Part shown: positions 35,238-38,119 of the stretch, piece after piece
Layout: every line of letters starts with the position of its first letter
Numbering within the stretch: the stretch's first letter is position 1
Source of the DNA: Blastococcus capsensis
Lineage (GTDB): Bacteria; Actinomycetota; Actinomycetes; Mycobacteriales; Geodermatophilaceae
NCBI RefSeq assembly: GCF_030165005.1
Contig: NZ_JASNNW010000017.1
Location: 1 to 38,119 of the forward strand
Direction of reading: 5' to 3'
Length of the DNA: 38,119 nucleotides
Made by a program: the position numbers and the translations under genes
Notes under the pieces: model-generated
The model's input: the letters and a program-made list of their open reading frames with translations, nothing else
Database searches by the model: none
What the model was told of the DNA's origin: nothing

Positions 35238-36539
35238 GTGGGGACGACCGCGCTGCTGGACCTCGACGAGGTCGGCGGCCGGGTGGAACGTACCGAGCTG
35301 ACCGGCGGGCTGCGGGTGCTGACCGAGACCATGCCGGGGGTCCTCTCGGCGACCCTGGGCATCTGGGTCGGAGTCGGCTCCCGGGACGAGACGCCGGCCG
35401 TGGCCGGCTCGTCGCACTTCCTCGAGCACCTGCTGTTCAAGGGGACCTCCGCGCGCAGTGCGCTGGAGATCGCGACGGCCATGGACGCCGTCGGCGGTGA
35501 GATGAACGCGTTCACCGCCAAGGAGCACACCTGCTACTACGCGAACGTGCTCGCCAGTGATCTGCCGCTGGCCGTGACGCTGCTGGCCGATCTGGTCACC
35601 GACGCCACGAACACCGCGGCGGACCTGGAGTCCGAGCGGACGGTGGTGCTCGAGGAGATCGCGATGCGCGACGACGAGCCCTCCGACGCCGTGCACGACC
35701 TCTTCGCCGAGACCCTTTTCGGCGACACGTCGCTGGGCCGCTCGGTGCTCGGCACGGTGGAGTCGATCGAGGGGCTCACCCGCGACGACGTCGACGGCTG
35801 GTACCGCTCGCGCTACACCGCCCCCTCCATCGTGGTGACGGCGGCCGGACGGGTGGACCACCAGCAGGTCCTGGACCTGGTGACCGCCGCGTTCGGGGAC
35901 CGGCTGGCCGGGGCCGCTCGCCCGGCACCGCTGCGCACCGGTGACGTGGAGCTCGTGCGGCCGGCCCGGTCCACCGGGCTGATCTCGCGCCGGACCGAGC
36001 AGACGCACCTGCTGCTGGGCAACCCCGCGATGGGGCGGCACGACGAGCGACGCTACGTGGCCGCCGTCCTCGACGCCGCGGTCGGTGGCGGCATGAGCTC
36101 GCGGCTGTTCCAGGAGATCCGGGAGAAGCGCGGGCTGGTCTACAGCGTCGGTTCCGCGCTCACGCACTACGCCGGCGCGGGGGCGTTCTCCGTCTATGCC
36201 GGCTGTTCCAAGAAGCGGGTACCCGAGGTCCTCCGGTTGGTCCGGGAGGAGCTCGGCCGCGTGGCCGCCGACGGGCTGACCGGCGAGGAGGTCGCCCGGG
36301 CGCGCGGTCAGCTCAAGGGCGGCCTGGTCCTGGGGCTGGAGGACACCGGCTCGCGGATGAGCCGGCTCGGCAAGAGCGAGCTGTCCTACGGCGAGTACGT
36401 GCCGGTGCGCGATGTGCTCGTGCGGATCGAGGCCGTGGACGAGACGCAGGTGCGGTCGGTCGCGGCGGAGCTCTTCGGCCGGGAGACCTGCCTCGCCGTC
36501 GTCGGGCCCTACCGCGAATCCGACCTCGACCGTCTCTGA
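35238..36539 (+). CDS. M16-family zinc peptidase (PepR-like)
   Basis: 433 residues. The inverted zinc motif HFLEH lies near residue 61 in SSHFLEHLLFKG, and the third ligand Glu is in VVLEEIAMRDDEP about 75 residues later. A second, inactive-type M16 half follows (GGGMSSRLFQEIREKRGLVYSV; GLVLGLEDTGSRMSRLG). Similar in order and sequence to M. tuberculosis PepR (Rv2782c), also next to gpsI/pnp. The GTG at 35238 has no ribosome binding site because a hairpin arm precedes it; GTG 35283 is an in-frame alternative. Targets in actinobacteria are not known to me. Confidence 0.92.
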   Translation: MGTTALLDLDEVGGRVERTELTGGLRVLTETMPGVLSATLGIWVGVGSRDETPAVAGSSHFLEHLLFKGTSARSALEIATAMDAVGGEMNAFTAKEHTCYYANVLASDLPLAVTLLADLVTDATNTAADLESERTVVLEEIAMRDDEPSDAVHDLFAETLFGDTSLGRSVLGTVESIEGLTRDDVDGWYRSRYTAPSIVVTAAGRVDHQQVLDLVTAAFGDRLAGAARPAPLRTGDVELVRPARSTGLISRRTEQTHLLLGNPAMGRHDERRYVAAVLDAAVGGGMSSRLFQEIREKRGLVYSVGSALTHYAGAGAFSVYAGCSKKRVPEVLRLVREELGRVAADGLTGEEVARARGQLKGGLVLGLEDTGSRMSRLGKSELSYGEYVPVRDVLVRIEAVDETQVRSVAAELFGRETCLAVVGPYRESDLDRL

Positions 36540-36547
36540 CGTCCGGG

Positions 36548-36895
36548 GTGGGTGCTGCCGGCGGGGTTCCGGCCCGGGTCGCGTTCGGGCTCGTCGTCCT
36601 GGTGTCGCTGGTGGTGCTGTTCGCGCCGGCGTCCGGTGTGCCATCGGGGCCGCCGGGGACCGACAAGGTGGTCCACGTGCTGCTGTTCGCCGCGCTGGCG
36701 GTCAGCGGCCGGTGGGCAGGCGTACGGGCGGCTCCGCTGGCGGCTGCGCTGCTGTCCTACGCGGCCGCCAGCGAACTCCTGCAAGGGCTGACCCCGCTGG
36801 CCCGGTCCATGTCGTTCCTGGACCTGGTCGCTGACGCGATCGGCGTCGTCGTGGGACTGCTGGCATGGCGCCGGGCCACTCGTCGGCCGCGTTGA
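36548..36895 (+). CDS. VanZ-like small membrane protein
   Basis: 115 residues with about four hydrophobic segments and the VanZ-like pattern DKVVHVLLFAALAVSGRW...SELLQGLTPLARSMSFLDLVADAIGVVVGLL (key residues: Asp-Lys-x-x-His, Glu-x-x-Gln, Asp-x-x-x-Asp). VanZ gives low teicoplanin resistance by an unclear mechanism; most homologues are housekeeping genes of unknown role. GTG 36548 is eight bases after the M16 stop, so they are probably cotranscribed. Confidence 0.8.
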   Translation: MGAAGGVPARVAFGLVVLVSLVVLFAPASGVPSGPPGTDKVVHVLLFAALAVSGRWAGVRAAPLAAALLSYAAASELLQGLTPLARSMSFLDLVADAIGVVVGLLAWRRATRRPR

Positions 36896-37741
<846 letters not shown>

Positions 37742-37743
37742 AA

Positions 37744-37805
37744 GGACCCCGCGTCCCCCCTTCCCTCGCGAGCTCGGGCGGGACCCTGACGCGGGGCCGT
37801 TCCAG
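37744..37805 (+). repeat. Stop-codon hairpin element, copy C
   Basis: GGACCCCGCGTC (37744-37755, A bulged) pairs perfectly with GACGCGGGGCC (37788-37798). The inner stem is CCC 37763-37765 with GGG 37776-37778, loop TCGCGAGCTC. The tail GTTCCAG is at 37799-37805. It separates dapB from the rRNA promoter. Confidence 0.8.
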
Positions 37806-37844
37806 CCCGTCACCGGGGCGTGGCGGGCGTCACGGGGGCCGGGT

Positions 37845-37873
37845 TTGACCGGGGTCGGGGGGCGGTGTAACTT
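37845..37873 (+). promoter_or_regulatory. rRNA operon promoter P1
   Basis: TTGACC (37845-37850), 17 bases, TAACTT (37868-37873), the best sigma-70-type promoter in the window. Transcription would start near 37880, directly before a hairpin with a GCAA tetraloop (stem 37888-37894 with 37899-37905). Confidence 0.8.
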
Positions 37874-37880
37874 TCTCTTT

Positions 37881-38119
37881 GCGCCGCGCGGCCCGCAAGG
37901 GCCGCCGGACCAGCCCCCGGTAGACGGGCTGCTGGAAACCGGCGTAGAGTTGGACATCCAGCCAGGGACGGAGCCCGGAAGGGTCGAGTTTCTGCGCGTC
38001 CGCTCCTTGAGAACTCAACAGCGTGCCGAAAGTCAGTGCCAAGTAATACCCCGTGTCATGGCTCTTGTGGTTGTGGCAGGGATTCCTTTGGTTGATTGAT
38101 ATCGCGAGTGTCAGCTCGC
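37881..38119 (+). ncRNA. Leader of a 16S-23S-5S rRNA operon (16S starts outside window)
   Basis: GCTCCTTGAGAAC at 38002-38014 matches the boxA antitermination site, and TTGAG-AA-CTCAA at 38007-38018 is the inverted repeat seen in actinobacterial rRNA leaders, followed by CAGCGTGCCGAAAGTCAGTGCC. From about 38040 the sequence becomes A/T-richer, as in the spacer that pairs across 16S for RNase III. The 16S start (GAGTTTGATC type) is not reached. No tRNA gene is visible. Confidence 0.85.
37921..37950 (+). promoter_or_regulatory. Possible rRNA operon promoter P2
   Basis: TAGACG (37921-37926), 18 bases, TAGAGT (37945-37950). Tandem promoters are normal for rRNA operons; the -35 is one base off TTGACG. 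Confidence 0.5.

Noticed and set aside
37881..38119. tRNA gene upstream of the rRNA operon
   Set aside because: No GTTCGA-type T arm with acceptor pairing is present; the sequence fits an rRNA leader.

Overview
The window is about 38 kb of very GC-rich DNA (I estimate above 70% by eye) with GTG and TTG starts, GTGA stop/start overlaps, lipoprotein penicillin-binding protein and rip1/ispG/dxr neighbours, all typical of Actinobacteria. Gene order matches the Mycobacterium/Streptomyces core (rpsB-tsf-pyrH-frr-cdsA; dxr-rip1-ispG-GNAT-PBP; rimP-nusA-ylxR-infB-rbfA-nrnA-truB; ribF-rpsO-pnp-M16-dapB). The style of the intergenic sequence suggests Geodermatophilaceae (Blastococcus, Geodermatophilus or Modestobacter); that family assignment is inference.

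Layout. 1-5.5 kb: a secreted M23 (LytM) protein cut by the window edge, then the translation/nucleotide/lipid cluster rpsB, tsf, pyrH, frr, cdsA. 5.5-8.5 kb: a minus-strand accessory patch with a DUF952-GNAT fusion, a PPK2 polyphosphate kinase, a broken LuxR-type DNA-binding gene and a SpoU-family RNA methyltransferase. 8.5-17.5 kb: rlmN, a VIT-family metal transporter, DUF2631, dxr, the site-2 protease rip1, ispG, a DUF4081-type GNAT and a lipoprotein PBP. 17.6-18.6 kb: two minus-strand helical, ferritin-like proteins. 18.9-28.8 kb: the rimP-nusA-ylxR-infB-DUF503-rbfA-orf80-nrnA-MATE-truB run, with tight start/stop overlaps. 28.8-31.2 kb: larB (minus), a MhuD-like heme-degrading monooxygenase and ilvE, inserted between truB and ribF. 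31.2-37.7 kb: ribF, rpsO, pnp, an M16 peptidase, a VanZ-like protein and dapB. 37.8-38.1 kb: promoter, leader and boxA of a ribosomal RNA operon whose 16S gene begins beyond the right edge.

Most genes are housekeeping: translation, RNA maturation and decay, isoprenoid (MEP) synthesis, envelope and amino-acid synthesis. The most unusual signal lies between genes. A 55-65 bp element occurs at least six times. It has an outer stem whose sequence differs from copy to copy yet stays paired, an inner stem that also covaries, a near-invariant TCGC-NN-GCTC loop and a GTTCCAG tail. It begins 0-4 bases after a stop codon, and in one reverse copy the tail supplies the stop codon. I know no published name for it. 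Other points of interest are a CTG start for rip1, about ten probable leaderless genes sharing an NANNNT box 5-7 bases before the start codon, a 33-bp divergent promoter, a LytM domain with Cys in place of a catalytic His, and a compensated double frameshift in the LuxR remnant.
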